Below, piece after piece: positions 1 through 9,135 of a DNA stretch of 64,000 bases. The notes beneath the pieces are model-generated. The model had not been told where the DNA came from, did not search any database, and saw nothing but the letters and a program-made list of their open reading frames with translations. The DNA lies in the NCBI GenBank assembly GCA_017528375.1, contig JAFXOY010000113.1:53032-117031 (forward strand), read 5' to 3'. Source of the DNA: Clostridia bacterium. Its GTDB lineage: Bacteria; Bacillota; Clostridia; TANB77; CAG-508. The translations under genes were made by a program, and so were the position numbers. How positions within the stretch are numbered: position 1 is the stretch's first letter; the number at the start of each line of letters is the position of its first letter.

Positions 1-714
1 AACACTTACGTAGATATCTTCTGGCATGTTTTCTTTTATCCATTTAAGTATATTTTTTGTGTTCTGCATATAATTAGGTAATATTAAGTGTCTTATAATA
101 ACACCTTTTTTAATCATTCCATTATCATCAAACTGTGGACTTCCAACCTGTTTATACATTTCAAGAATTGCTCTGCTTGCATTTTCAAAATAATTATTGA
201 CTTTAGAATATTTATTGCATAAATCATTTGAATAATACTTTAAATCAGGCAAATATACATCAATATAACCTTCTAGCATTCTAATTGTTTCTACGTTTTC
301 ATAACTACTAGTATTATACACAATAGGAATGTTCAACCCGTTTTGCTTAGCCGTTTTTATAGCTTCTATTATTTGTATTACATACATAGTTGGAGTTACA
401 AGATTAATATTATGTGCGCCTCTTTTTTGTTGTTCTAAAAATATATTTGCTAACTCTTCTGTAGTTACCTCATATCCCTTTCCTAAATGGCTTATTTCGT
501 AATTTTGGCAGAATATACAATTAAGATTACAGTTTGAAAAGAAAATTGTTCCTGAGCCATTTTCGCCGCTAATGCAGGGCTCTTCAAATTTATGTAATGA
601 TACAAGTGCTATTTTAATTTTATCATTACACTTGCATCTGCCCATTTCTCCGTTTGCTCTATTAACTTTACAATTATGTGGACATAACATACATTGTTTT
701 AACATTTTTCCCAT
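1..714 (-). CDS. PflX-like radical SAM protein (partial, C-terminus off window)
   Basis: The gene runs off the left edge; about 238 codons are visible in one open frame. After a methionine start at 714 there is an N-terminal cysteine cluster (CMLCPHNC, residues 8-15, then GRCKC at 25-29). The radical SAM signature follows as CNLNCIFC (CxxxCxxC, residues 62-69), which would bind the 4Fe-4S cluster that cleaves S-adenosylmethionine. This layout matches the COG1313/PflX group, homologues of pyruvate formate-lyase activating enzyme whose substrate is not settled. It lies just downstream of ytfJ and is probably cotranscribed with it. An ATG at 705 is an alternative start, because the ribosome site upstream of 714 (GAAAGAG) is weak. 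Confidence 0.8.
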   Translation of the reverse strand, partial: MGKMLKQCMLCPHNCKVNRANGEMGRCKCNDKIKIALVSLHKFEEPCISGENGSGTIFFSNCNLNCIFCQNYEISHLGKGYEVTTEELANIFLEQQKRGAHNINLVTPTMYVIQIIEAIKTAKQNGLNIPIVYNTSSYENVETIRMLEGYIDVYLPDLKYYSNDLCNKYSKVNNYFENASRAILEMYKQVGSPQFDDNGMIKKGVIIRHLILPNYMQNTKNILKWIKENMPEDIYVSV

Positions 715-726
715 CTCTTTCTATAA

Positions 727-1197
727 TTAGTTATTACAATTCTTTTTTATTTGTTCTACAATTTTTTCAGCTTGTTTTTCATTTGTATCTTTTCTGTTCT
801 TCATTACTTCATTTACTTTTTCAAATAAATCAGGTACATAATCTAAAAGCTTATCAAAACTATTATTGTGTTCTACTGGTATTAATTTTACTATTCCTGA
901 TTGTATTATAATAAAAGCAACTGGTGAAATGCTCGCACCTACACCTGCTCCTCCACCAAATGGCAATCTATATTGAATTTCTTCTTCTTCATTTTGTTTT
1001 CTTAAATATCCTTCAATAGTTTCATCTTTAAATTCACTTCCGCCTGCAGCTAATCCGAATCCTACCTTAGATACGGGTATGATAGTTATATCGTTAGAGA
1101 TTTCAATTGGTTCTCCAATTATTGTGTTCACATCTATCATACTTCTAATACTTTCCATAGCAGTTAACATTAAGTTTTCTATTGGATGTTCTTTCAT
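727..1197 (-). CDS. ytfJ: YtfJ/GerW family spore protein
   Basis: This 156-residue protein matches the YtfJ (GerW) family, which is made in sporulating cells and is needed for normal germination in Bacillus. Visible family features are the N-terminal HPIENLM segment, the VSKVGFGLAAGG stretch and the glycine-rich FGGGAGVGASISPVAF core. The start follows a strong AGGAGGAGAC site. The first 53 nt overlap the 3' end of the DUF2953 gene in another frame. DUF2953 followed by ytfJ is a recurring order in Firmicutes and supports both calls. The highly charged tail (about residues 130-156) is variable in the family. Confidence 0.9.
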   Translation of the reverse strand: MKEHPIENLMLTAMESIRSMIDVNTIIGEPIEISNDITIIPVSKVGFGLAAGGSEFKDETIEGYLRKQNEEEEIQYRLPFGGGAGVGASISPVAFIIIQSGIVKLIPVEHNNSFDKLLDYVPDLFEKVNEVMKNRKDTNEKQAEKIVEQIKKNCNN

Positions 1198-1774
1198 TTT
1201 TGTCTCCTCCTATCACTTTTAACATATTAATAATATGTACTAGCTTAATGCTAAATATACTATTTAGTTTTAAATAAATAAAATTTTGATTTTTATATAT
1301 TGGCAGAATTTTAAAGTTAAAATTTTCTGAATTTACATTTTTTATATTTCTTTGCAATAAGTTTGGAATAATAATTGAAATTATTCCAACTAAATATGAT
1401 GTTATTATCGCATTCTCTGTGTCTAAAAATACTTTTAATTTAAAAGTTGTAATTTTACCATTTTTTCGTATCAAGTCCCAAATTGTTTTTCTTTGAAGTT
1501 TTACTTTACTATTTTTAATTGTAGGTAACTCTTTAATTAGTTTTTCTATATAGCTTTTTTTGATAAATTTTGAAGCTTTTTTGCTTGATAAATTGAAAAA
1601 CAATATTGGTATTTTTCCTAAAAAATATAAGCCTATTTTTACATTATATTTGGTGTCAGTTTTAGTTCCAAAGCTTGATAGTTCCAAGTTGTTTATTTTA
1701 AACTTTAGCTCTGACAGTGAAATCATAAAAAATAGTATTAAGATGAATAACATAATAGAAAAAAATAGTAACAT
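1145..1774 (-). CDS. DUF2953 family membrane-anchored protein
   Basis: This 209-residue protein has an N-terminal hydrophobic segment (about residues 2-20). It then shows the beta-rich and alpha-rich pattern of DUF2953 proteins, including a second hydrophobic stretch near residues 125-142. Its function is unknown; members usually sit beside the sporulation gene ytfJ, as here. The start has an AAGAGG site at suitable spacing. The last 17 codons run into ytfJ. That read-through contains no CGG codon and looks like a genuine overlap rather than a frameshift. Confidence rests on neighbourhood and general shape more than on any single motif. Confidence 0.7.
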   Translation of the reverse strand: MLLFFSIMLFILILFFMISLSELKFKINNLELSSFGTKTDTKYNVKIGLYFLGKIPILFFNLSSKKASKFIKKSYIEKLIKELPTIKNSKVKLQRKTIWDLIRKNGKITTFKLKVFLDTENAIITSYLVGIISIIIPNLLQRNIKNVNSENFNFKILPIYKNQNFIYLKLNSIFSIKLVHIINMLKVIGGDKNERTSNRKLNVNCYGKY

Positions 1775-1835
1775 ATTAAACCTCTTATCTCAGTTTTTAT
1801 TATTACTATTTTTTCCATTTTATTGCTATTTATAC

Positions 1836-2588
1836 TTATACATTTTTATTTTTTATAACAGTAATATCTCCAAATAACTCATTTTGCTCGGTTAGAACTT
1901 TACTTCTTCTAGACATTTCAAGTAAACCAGTAAATGCTGTTACAACTTCATTTTTGTTGTGTTTCTTCAGAGAGAATAGCTTATTAAATACAAATTTTTT
2001 ATTTTTAACTAATTCCCTGTACATATCTTTAACTTTACTTCCTACTGTATATGTATCTGTAATTGCTATTTTTTGAATATTTTTAGCATTTTTGTTAATA
2101 CGAACTTTGTTGTTATTTACAACTTGTTCATATATTTGTGGAACTAGACTTTTATCATAATCTCTTTCCAACTTCTGCTTTGGAAGTTCTATTGTTTCTG
2201 GCATTTTGAAAATACGTTTAGAATTTATTTCATAAAACTCTTTAAGCTTTTTACTTATTTCCTTGTATTTTTTATACTCAATAATTCTTTGCAATAATTC
2301 CTCTTCTGTTAATTCTTCTTCATCATCTGTTTCTTTTGGAAGAAGTGTTTTTGATTTTAAATATAAAAGTGTTGATGCCATTATTAAAAATTCACTAGTT
2401 ACTTCAAGGTTCATTTGTTCCATAGCATTAATATAATCAATGTATTGATCTGTTATATCACTTATTTTTACTTCAAAAATATCTAATTTGTTTTTTTCAA
2501 TCAGATGGCATAACAAATCTAATGGACCTTCGAAGTTGTCTATTTTTATTTCATATTTTGTTGTCTCTAGTGTAAGTACATTTTGCAT
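1836..2588 (-). CDS. scpA: Segregation and condensation protein A
   Basis: ScpA is the kleisin subunit of the bacterial SMC condensin, bridging SMC heads and recruiting ScpB. The N-terminal signature NFEGPLDLLCHLI and the following LDIFEVKISDITDQYIDYI block are typical. The C-terminal winged-helix part (VTAFTGLLEMSRR..., about the last 50 residues) is also present. I prefer the ATG at 2588 (250 residues, AGAAAGGA upstream) to the longer frame opening at 2651, which would overlap recX. The gene follows recX directly. Unusually, the next gene is DUF2953 and not scpB, so the partner must be encoded elsewhere. Confidence 0.92.
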   Translation of the reverse strand: MQNVLTLETTKYEIKIDNFEGPLDLLCHLIEKNKLDIFEVKISDITDQYIDYINAMEQMNLEVTSEFLIMASTLLYLKSKTLLPKETDDEEELTEEELLQRIIEYKKYKEISKKLKEFYEINSKRIFKMPETIELPKQKLERDYDKSLVPQIYEQVVNNNKVRINKNAKNIQKIAITDTYTVGSKVKDMYRELVKNKKFVFNKLFSLKKHNKNEVVTAFTGLLEMSRRSKVLTEQNELFGDITVIKNKNV

Positions 2589-2622
2589 TTTTAAACTCAA
2601 TCCTTTCTGATCAGCTTTTGTT

Positions 2623-3081
2623 TTAATTTTGATTATATGCTGCTTTAACACTTTCTTCTCTGTAACCTTTTTTCAATAAATAATTTCTAATTTCTTCTTC
2701 TTCCATGTTAATTATTTTTTTATTGAAAATTTTACATGCAGATTTTTCTTCATATTCACGTAAGTCTTCTATATTTTTAGAGATATATTCATCTATTAAA
2801 CTGCTTTTTATTCCTTTAGAATATAATTTATATTTTATTTCTTTTATAGATAAACTTTTTAAATTGGTATATTCATTTACAGCTCTTTCTATATAGTTGT
2901 AATCATCAATATAAGAATTTTCTTTTAGTTCCTCTATTATATCATTTAAAATTTTTTCTTCAAGCTCTTTTGCAAATTTTTGCCTTACTTCTTGTTCTGT
3001 TCTTTTTTTATACAGTACATATTTTAAAACCTTTGATTTCATTTTATCAAATTTTTCAAATTCTTCTAATGAATATATCAT
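2623..3081 (-). CDS. recX: Regulatory protein RecX
   Basis: RecX binds along RecA filaments and limits RecA activity. This 152-residue protein is made of three-helix repeats, with the typical LKYVLYKKRTEQEVRQKF and IKYKLYSKGI type segments. The second one lies near residues 80-95. It starts six bases after the recA stop with its ribosome site inside the recA tail, so it is probably translationally coupled to recA. RecX beside recA is a common arrangement that strongly supports the call. Confidence 0.9.
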   Translation of the reverse strand: MIYSLEEFEKFDKMKSKVLKYVLYKKRTEQEVRQKFAKELEEKILNDIIEELKENSYIDDYNYIERAVNEYTNLKSLSIKEIKYKLYSKGIKSSLIDEYISKNIEDLREYEEKSACKIFNKKIINMEEEEIRNYLLKKGYREESVKAAYNQN

Positions 3082-3087
3082 AATTTA

Positions 3088-4143
3088 TTATTCTTCCTCT
3101 TCTTGTTCATCATCATCTTCTTCAGGTTGTTCGTCACCTAAACTTTTTTCAAAAGCTTTATTGAAGTTGTCTCTAATTTTGTCTTCAACTTCTTTCATTA
3201 TGTCTGGATTTTCAATTAAGAATTTCTTTACATTTTCTCTTCCTTGACCAATTCTTGCATCATTATAGCTAAACCATGAACCACTCTTTTCAATAATATC
3301 AAGATTAACAGCTAAGTCAACTATATTACCTTCTTTAGAAATTCCTTTTCCATACATAATATCAAATTCTGCTTCTCTAAATGGAGGAGCAACTTTGTTT
3401 TTAACTACTTTTACTCTTGCTCTATTTCCTACTACTTCTCCATCTTGTTTTAGATTTTCTATTTTTCTAATATCTAGTCTAACTGATGAATAGAATTTTA
3501 ACGCACGTCCTCCTGGTGTTGTTTCAGGGTTACCAAACATTATTCCAACTTTTTCTCTTAATTGGTTTATAAATACTATTACAGTTTTTGTTTTATTTAT
3601 TGCACCTGCTAACTTACGTAATGCTTGTGACATTAATCTAGCTTGTAAACCAATATGAGAATCTCCCATATCACCATCTATTTCAGCTTTTGGCACTAAT
3701 GCTGCTACTGAGTCAACTACTATTATGTCCAAAGCACCGCTTCTTACCAATGCTTCAGCAATTTCTAATGCTTGTTCACCAGTATCTGGTTGAGAAACTA
3801 TTAGGTTATCAATATCTACTCCTAAGTGTTTTGCATATACAGGATCTAATGCGTGTTCTGCATCTATGAAAGCTGCTTCTCCTCCAAGTTTTTGTGCTTC
3901 AGCAATCATATGTAATGTTAAAGTTGTTTTACCAGAAGATTCTGGACCAAATACTTCAATAATTCTTCCTCTTGGAATTCCTCCTATACCTAAAGCAACA
4001 TCTAAGCTTAATGCTCCTGTTGGTATAGCCTCTACATTCATTGCTGTAAAGTCTCCTAATTTCATAACTGAACCTTTTCCAAATTGTTTTTCAATTTGTC
4101 CAATAGCTGCCTCTAATGCTTTTTTCTTTTCTGCATTTTCCAT
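3088..4143 (-). CDS. recA: Recombinase RecA
   Basis: RecA forms ATP-dependent filaments on single-stranded DNA, drives strand exchange and triggers LexA self-cleavage. The 351-residue protein is full length. The Walker A motif GPESSGKTT is at about 66-74, the Walker B region [10 protein letters not shown] near 140, and the MAW and L2 motifs ([25 protein letters not shown]) are intact. The tail is strongly acidic, as usual. The start follows AAGGAGAG. It is the first gene of recA-recX-scpA, with a sigma-A promoter and a LexA-like operator upstream. Confidence 0.99.
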   Translation of the reverse strand: MENAEKKKALEAAIGQIEKQFGKGSVMKLGDFTAMNVEAIPTGALSLDVALGIGGIPRGRIIEVFGPESSGKTTLTLHMIAEAQKLGGEAAFIDAEHALDPVYAKHLGVDIDNLIVSQPDTGEQALEIAEALVRSGALDIIVVDSVAALVPKAEIDGDMGDSHIGLQARLMSQALRKLAGAINKTKTVIVFINQLREKVGIMFGNPETTPGGRALKFYSSVRLDIRKIENLKQDGEVVGNRARVKVVKNKVAPPFREAEFDIMYGKGISKEGNIVDLAVNLDIIEKSGSWFSYNDARIGQGRENVKKFLIENPDIMKEVEDKIRDNFNKAFEKSLGDEQPEEDDDEQEEEE

Positions 4144-4165
4144 AATAATCTCTCCTTTTCTTAAT

Positions 4166-4222
4166 TAAACATTTGTTTGTATTACTTTCTATAATATAAC
4201 ATTACATTTTATCTTTTGTCAA
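4166..4222 (-). promoter_or_regulatory. recA promoter with candidate LexA (SOS) operator
   Basis: Reading the minus strand, TTGACA (4222-4217), an 18-base spacer and TATATT (4198-4193) form a strong sigma-A promoter. Just downstream at 4178-4167 lies the inverted repeat AAAC-AAAT-GTTT, in the sequence CAAACAAATGTTTA. The Gram-positive SOS box is CGAAC-N4-GTTCG, so spacing and symmetry match while the G/C at the arm ends is replaced by A/T. The site would overlap the transcription start, where LexA could block initiation. The promoter is firm; LexA binding is inferred. Confidence 0.65.
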
Positions 4223-4273
4223 TAACTTTTTTATAAAATTTTTTCATTTGTTACAAATGCTTAAATTAGCGCA

Positions 4274-5845
4274 TTATTCCCTGTTCCAAGTTTCGAATTT
4301 GTTAAAAATTCCATAGCTTGTTGGTTCAAAATTGCCTACAACATTTTGATTAATTAATAGAAAATTTTTATTTCTATATAAACTAATATATGGACTATCT
4401 TCTTTAGTAATATTAACTAAAGTTTTATATTTTTCTTCTAATTTTTTAGAATCTGAAATATTCTTAATGTCTTTTAAAATATCTAAGACGTCATTATTAT
4501 TATAATTTGAAATATTATTCTCACCATAAAAATATGTTAGATCAGGGCTATAACTATTATATACACCTGTTAGCAAAACCTGATAGTTTTTGTTTGCTAA
4601 ATAAGACATATATTGGCTGTCAGAAACTTCTCTAATAGTAACAGGTATTCCTAATCCTTCCAGCTGTGTTTTTATGGTTTTAGCTACTTCACATCTTTGT
4701 GCATTGCTCGAATTAACGCTAATTGTAAATGTTAAAGTACCTCCATTTTTTCTCCATCTATTATTACTATAAACCCATCCTCCATTATTAAGTATCTCTT
4801 TTGCTTTTTCTATATTGTATCCTGAACTTGATGAGTTAGCTGAATATAAAAAACTTCCGTAATCTAAAGGATATTGTGAAGTACCATATTTATTGTTATA
4901 AATAGTAGAAACAATATTGTCCTTGTCAATTGCATAACCAAGTGCTTGTCTTACGCATTGTTCTTGCATTAAATAATCTTTGCAATTAAAGCTCAGAAAA
5001 TCATATTCTCTTCCCTTATACTCTTTAACATAGTAACCGATTTTACCAATGTAGTTTTCATATAATACACTTGAAGTGTTCATGACATCTATATTTCCGA
5101 TTTTAAAACTATTATAAACTTCTCCGATTTCTTTGAAAATAGTAATATATATTTTATTTATATTTTTGTTTTCTATATCTTGATTTCTATAATTTTCGTT
5201 TTTTTCTAGAACAATTTGATTGTCAGATATATCGGCTATTTTGTATAATCCGGTTCCAATTGGATGTTTTGCTGATTTAAAGAAATCTTCTTCTCCATAG
5301 TATGATTGACACATTATTGGAAAAATCAAATTATATTCAAAAAAGTTTGTTTCTTCACTTAGGTTGAACTTTACAGTATTGTTATCTAAAGCTTCCACAC
5401 TTGCAATATTTTTAACGTTTTCAGAATAAATGTTATTTACTGATTTTAGTAAATCTACAGTGTACTTAACATCATTAGCATTTAAATTACTTCCGTTTGA
5501 CCACTTAATTGAATTATCAATTTTTACAATATATGTGGTAGTAGAAGTTTTTGCATATTCTGTTGCCAAGCATAAATTTAATTTATATTCAGAATCTAAT
5601 TTCAATAATGGTTCAAATATTAACTGTTCAATATCCATTAATTGTTTATTTTTCGTTAATAATGGATTTATTGTGTCGTAGTTTGAAATGCCTAATCTTA
5701 AATTGTCTTGATAAACAGTTTGTTTAACAACATCAGATTCATTGTTTGTTTTGTTTTTTCCTTTTGCAGCCATTCGAATTGCGGCAAAAATGATTATCAG
5801 TATAACAAAACCAATAAAAACAAATTTTACATTCTTAAATTTCAT
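4274..5845 (-). CDS. Membrane-anchored peptide ABC transporter substrate-binding protein (SBP family 5)
   Basis: This 523-residue protein has the extracellular solute-binding family 5 architecture (OppA/DppA type), which captures peptides or nickel-type ligands outside the cell. Visible blocks include LRLGISNYDTINPLL (start of the mature fold), WSNGSNLNANDVKYTVDLL and the QALGYAIDKDNIV helix. The N-terminus is a single hydrophobic helix (about residues 8-24) with no lipobox cysteine, so it is tethered by a transmembrane helix rather than lipid. No permease or ATPase gene is adjacent, making it an orphan component. A weak 6-bp hairpin (4245-4259) follows the stop. Confidence 0.85.
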   Translation of the reverse strand: MKFKNVKFVFIGFVILIIIFAAIRMAAKGKNKTNNESDVVKQTVYQDNLRLGISNYDTINPLLTKNKQLMDIEQLIFEPLLKLDSEYKLNLCLATEYAKTSTTTYIVKIDNSIKWSNGSNLNANDVKYTVDLLKSVNNIYSENVKNIASVEALDNNTVKFNLSEETNFFEYNLIFPIMCQSYYGEEDFFKSAKHPIGTGLYKIADISDNQIVLEKNENYRNQDIENKNINKIYITIFKEIGEVYNSFKIGNIDVMNTSSVLYENYIGKIGYYVKEYKGREYDFLSFNCKDYLMQEQCVRQALGYAIDKDNIVSTIYNNKYGTSQYPLDYGSFLYSANSSSSGYNIEKAKEILNNGGWVYSNNRWRKNGGTLTFTISVNSSNAQRCEVAKTIKTQLEGLGIPVTIREVSDSQYMSYLANKNYQVLLTGVYNSYSPDLTYFYGENNISNYNNNDVLDILKDIKNISDSKKLEEKYKTLVNITKEDSPYISLYRNKNFLLINQNVVGNFEPTSYGIFNKFETWNRE

Positions 5846-5960
5846 ATTAAAACCTTTCTTTTACATCCTTTTATGTATTTAATTAAAAGTTCTTAAACTT
5901 TTTTTATAATATATTATTTCATTTATTTTTTCAATATAAAACTACTATTTTTTGTAATAA

Positions 5961-5992
5961 AAACAAAAAGGGCACACATTCTTTGTATGCCC
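5961..5992 (-). terminator. Rho-independent terminator after spoVS
   Basis: On the minus strand a 9-bp stem, GGGCATACA pairing with TGTGTGCCC (one G:T pair), is followed by TTTTTGTTT. It lies about 20 bases after the spoVS stop and separates it from the binding-protein gene. Confidence 0.85.
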
Positions 5993-6013
5993 CCTTATAT
6001 TAATTTTTATAAA

Positions 6014-6277
6014 TTATTTTCTTGATTCTATAATCAGCTTAATTCCAGTTCTTTCTTCACCTTCAACTTGAACTTCTGCGAATGCTGGAACACAAACTAA
6101 GTCAACACCTGATGGTGCAACAAATCCTCTTGCTATAGCTACTGCTTTAACTGCTTGATTTAAAGCCCCTGCTCCTATTGCTTGCATTTCTGCATAATTG
6201 TTTTCCTTTACCAATCCAGCTATTGCTCCCGCTACTGAATTTGGATTTGATTTTGATGAAATTTTTAAAACTTCCAT
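6014..6277 (-). CDS. spoVS: Stage V sporulation protein S
   Basis: SpoVS is a small, highly conserved Alba-like protein required for dehydration and coat steps of sporulation. The 87-residue product starts MEVLKISSKSNPNSVAGAIA and is close to the family consensus along its whole length (86-88 residues usual). The start at 6277 is chosen because a perfect TAGGAGGC site lies five bases upstream. The open frame extends further upstream but carries no family sequence. It is a single gene with its own terminator. Its presence is good evidence for a spore former. Confidence 0.97.
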   Translation of the reverse strand: MEVLKISSKSNPNSVAGAIAGLVKENNYAEMQAIGAGALNQAVKAVAIARGFVAPSGVDLVCVPAFAEVQVEGEERTGIKLIIESRK

Positions 6278-6413
6278 TTTTTGCCTCCTATATTTTTTAT
6301 TTTTTTGTTTTCTCAACTACAAATATATTTATAATATACGAGGTTTAAAAAGTCTAGTAGTTTCAAGCAAAAACAGGAAGAATCGTTCGTCAACAATTTA
6401 CAGATATTTCCAT

Positions 6414-7187
6414 TTATCGCATATTTATTCTAATAATCTTCTCTACTCGACAATTTTCATCATTTGTTTCAAATATACATCCATTCAAAATACAATCACC
6501 TTCAGCTAATTTGTATCTTTCTGGTAAAGATGTTACGAATCTTTTTATAGATGCTGTAGGATCCATACCTATAACTGAATTTTTTGGCCCAGTCATACCT
6601 ATATCTGTTATATATGCTGTTCCGTTTTCTAAAATGTGTTCATCTGCTGTTTGGACATGAGTATGAGTTCCATATAATGCTGTAATTTTTCCATCTAAAT
6701 ATAATCCCATAGCAATTTTTTCAGCTGTAGCTTCAGCATGAAAATCTATAAAAATCATATCAACATCACCAATTACTTGATTTACTAAATCGTTTGCAAC
6801 TGTAAATGGATTTTCAGATAAAACATTCATATCTGTTCTACCTATTAAATTTATAACCGCAATTTTCTTGTTTTTGCATTCATAAATTCCTAACCCTTTT
6901 CCTACTACACCTTTAGAATAATTGGCTGGTCTTAATAATTTTGGATGGTCGATAAATGAGAAGATATCCTTTTTACCCCAAGTATGATTTCCCATTGTAA
7001 TTGCATCTACATTAAGATCTAGCAAATCTTCAAATATTTTAGTAGTAATTCCCATTCCTCCTGCTGAGTTTTCCGCATTAACTATTACAAAATCTATATT
7101 TTTTTCTTGCCTAATACGTGGCAATTCTTGCTTTAATTTTCTAACACCGTTTTCTCCTACAATGTCTCCTATTGCTAATATTCTCAA
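6414..7187 (-). CDS. ymdB: YmdB-family metallophosphoesterase
   Basis: YmdB is a calcineurin-like phosphodiesterase that hydrolyses 2',3'-cyclic nucleotides and influences RNase Y activity and biofilm or sporulation decisions in Bacillus. The metal ligands are visible in GDIVGENG, NAENSAGG, MGNHTWGKKDI, DFHAEATAEK and YGTHTHVQTAD. At 257 residues it is full length for TIGR00282. The start codon is TTG at 7187, with AAGGAG about 10 bases upstream; no better ATG exists. It follows rny (RNase Y), the same order as in Bacillus, although a terminator and a palindromic repeat lie between the two genes. Confidence 0.95.
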   Translation of the reverse strand: MRILAIGDIVGENGVRKLKQELPRIRQEKNIDFVIVNAENSAGGMGITTKIFEDLLDLNVDAITMGNHTWGKKDIFSFIDHPKLLRPANYSKGVVGKGLGIYECKNKKIAVINLIGRTDMNVLSENPFTVANDLVNQVIGDVDMIFIDFHAEATAEKIAMGLYLDGKITALYGTHTHVQTADEHILENGTAYITDIGMTGPKNSVIGMDPTASIKRFVTSLPERYKLAEGDCILNGCIFETNDENCRVEKIIRINMR

Positions 7188-7273
7188 AAAGCAACACTCC
7201 TTTCTTTTTACTTCTATATCATATCACTTAAAGATAACTTTTTCAAGACCGTCCCTTTTTGTGTCAAAAATGT

Positions 7274-7342
7274 CCCATTCCGGGACGGACTCATTTTGGG
7301 ACATTTTTGACCCAAAATGAGTCCGTCCCCAAATGTGTCAAA
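7274..7342. repeat. Dispersed palindromic repeat, type A copy 1
   Basis: A perfect 19-bp inverted repeat (arms 7282-7300 and 7311-7329, arm GGGACGGACTCATTTTGGG) encloses ten bases. The 69-bp unit 7274-7342 is identical to 34570-34638 in the glyQS leader. A further GACCGTCCC piece at 7248-7256 extends the element to the left. It lies between ymdB and the rny terminator. Identity at two remote sites suggests a mobile or REP-like element. Confidence 0.9.
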
Positions 7343-7360
7343 TGTGTCAGAGTGGTTCAA

Positions 7361-7397
7361 AAAAATAGACTTGAATAAAAAATTCAAGTCTATTTTT
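7361..7397 (-). terminator. Terminator of rny
   Basis: A perfect 15-bp stem (7361-7375 with 7383-7397, core AATAGACTTGAA) starts three bases after the rny stop. Runs of A on one side and T on the other make it usable in both directions. Confidence 0.9.
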
Positions 7398-7399
7398 TC

Positions 7400-8959
7400 T
7401 TATCTAGCATATTCAACAACTCTAGATTCTCTAATCATATTTACTTTAATTTGTCCAGGATATTCCATTTCATCTTCAATTTTCTTAGCTATATCTCTAG
7501 ACATTAATACCATTTCATCATCTGAAATTTTGTCTGGTTTAACAATTACTCTTATTTCTCTACCAGCTTGTATTGCAAATGATTTATCTACTCCATCAAA
7601 AGAATCTGCAATTTCTTCTAAGTTTTGTAGACGTTTTATGTATGTTTCTAGAGTTTCTCTTCTAGCTCCTGGCCTTGAGGCTGAAATAGCATCTGCAGCT
7701 TGTACTAACACAGCTTCTAATGTTTCAGGTTCAACATCTCCGTGGTGTGCTTCAACTGCATTTATAACAATTGGGTTTTCTTTATATTTTTTTAATATAT
7801 CAACACCAATCTCAACGTGTGTTCCTTCCATGTCATGGTCTAAAGCTTTTCCTATATCATGTAAAAGTCCTGCACGTCTTGCTAATTTTGGGTCTAATCC
7901 TAATTCTTCAGCCATTATTCTGGCTAAATTTGATACTTCTATACTATGATTTAAAACATTTTGTCCATAGCTTGTTCTATATCTTAATTTACCAATTAAT
8001 TTAACGATATCTGGATGTAGTCCAATAACTCCAGATTCTAGAACAGCTCTTTCTCCTTCTTCTTTAATTATTGCAGCTATTTCTTCTTTAGCTTTTTCAA
8101 CCATTTCTTCGATTTTAGCAGGGTGGATTCTACCATCATCAATTAATTTCTCTAAAGCTAATTTAGCTACTTCTCTTCTTAAAGGATCAAATCCTGAAAT
8201 GATAACTGCTTCAGGTGTATCATCAATAATTAAATCAATTCCTGTTAAAGTTTCTAATGTTTTAATATTACGTCCTTCTCTACCTATAATTCTTCCTTTC
8301 ATATCATCATTTGGTAATGATACAATTGAAACTGTAGTTTCAGATGTATGGTCAGCAGCACATTTTTGAACTGCGTAACTTATGATTTCTTTAGCTGTTT
8401 TTTCAGCTTTTTCCTTTGTTTCTTCTTCGAAATCTCTAATCAAAGTTGCTTTTTCTTTTATTAAATCTTTCTCAACTTCAGATAATAAAAATTTCTTAGC
8501 ATCTTCAATTGACATTCTTGAAATACGTTGTAGTTCTTCCCTTTGAGCATTTATAACATTGTTTAGTTCGTTGTTTAATTCATTTGCTTTTTTGTCTAAT
8601 TCTTCATCTTTTTTAATTAAATCTTGCTCTTTTCTTTCAATTTGAGATATTCTATTTTCTAAATTTTCTTCTTTTTGTACTAAACGTCTTTCTTGTAATT
8701 GAACTTCGCCTCTTCTTTCTTTAATCTCTTGATCTAAATCTTGTCTTGCACTCATTATTTCTTCTTTTGCTTTAAATATTTCTTCTTTTCTTTTATTTTC
8801 AGCATCTCTTGAAGCTGATTCGATAATTCTTTTTGCTTCTTTTTCTGCACTTTCCATTTTAGATTCAGCAATTTTCTTTCTTAATAAAAATCCCACGAAA
8901 GTAAAAATTACTGCTGAGATAAGAAAAACGGCGATTATTATTATAGGGTTGTCTCCCAT
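7400..8959 (-). CDS. rny: Ribonuclease Y
   Basis: RNase Y is the membrane-bound endoribonuclease that starts mRNA decay in many Firmicutes. The 519-residue protein shows every domain in order. There is an N-terminal membrane helix (about 5-25), a long charged coiled coil (about 30-195), a KH RNA-binding domain ([17 protein letters not shown]) and the HD domain with the HSIEVSNLA and [17 protein letters not shown] metal ligands. The start has an AGAGGTG site. A strong terminator follows immediately. Confidence 0.98.
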   Translation of the reverse strand: MGDNPIIIIAVFLISAVIFTFVGFLLRKKIAESKMESAEKEAKRIIESASRDAENKRKEEIFKAKEEIMSARQDLDQEIKERRGEVQLQERRLVQKEENLENRISQIERKEQDLIKKDEELDKKANELNNELNNVINAQREELQRISRMSIEDAKKFLLSEVEKDLIKEKATLIRDFEEETKEKAEKTAKEIISYAVQKCAADHTSETTVSIVSLPNDDMKGRIIGREGRNIKTLETLTGIDLIIDDTPEAVIISGFDPLRREVAKLALEKLIDDGRIHPAKIEEMVEKAKEEIAAIIKEEGERAVLESGVIGLHPDIVKLIGKLRYRTSYGQNVLNHSIEVSNLARIMAEELGLDPKLARRAGLLHDIGKALDHDMEGTHVEIGVDILKKYKENPIVINAVEAHHGDVEPETLEAVLVQAADAISASRPGARRETLETYIKRLQNLEEIADSFDGVDKSFAIQAGREIRVIVKPDKISDDEMVLMSRDIAKKIEDEMEYPGQIKVNMIRESRVVEYAR

Positions 8960-9090
8960 AACCTAACACCTCTTTCTATTAATTTTTCAATGTTCAGTTT
9001 AAATATATTTTTATTTAATAATTTTATATATTTCTACTCACACTCTTATTTTATATGTATTATTGTAAACTGTCAAGAGGTTTTAGAAGA

Positions 9091-9131
9091 AAATAAAAAA
9101 GAAGACAATTCTATTTTTTAGAACTGTCTTC
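9091..9131 (-). terminator. Terminator after sortase gene
   Basis: A 13-bp stem with one mismatch (9101-9113 with 9119-9131, core GAAGACA/TGTCTTC) is followed on the minus strand by TTTTTTATTT. It starts five bases after the sortase stop. Confidence 0.9.
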
Positions 9132-9135
9132 CTAA

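Noticed and set aside
1145-1197. Overlap of DUF2953 and ytfJ as another frameshift
   Set aside because: Both proteins are complete in their own frames, ytfJ has its own strong ribosome site, and no CGG is present.
7317-7949. A 210-codon plus-strand open frame opposite rny
   Set aside because: It mirrors the codon pattern of rny, starts inside the palindromic repeat and has no ribosome site or family features.
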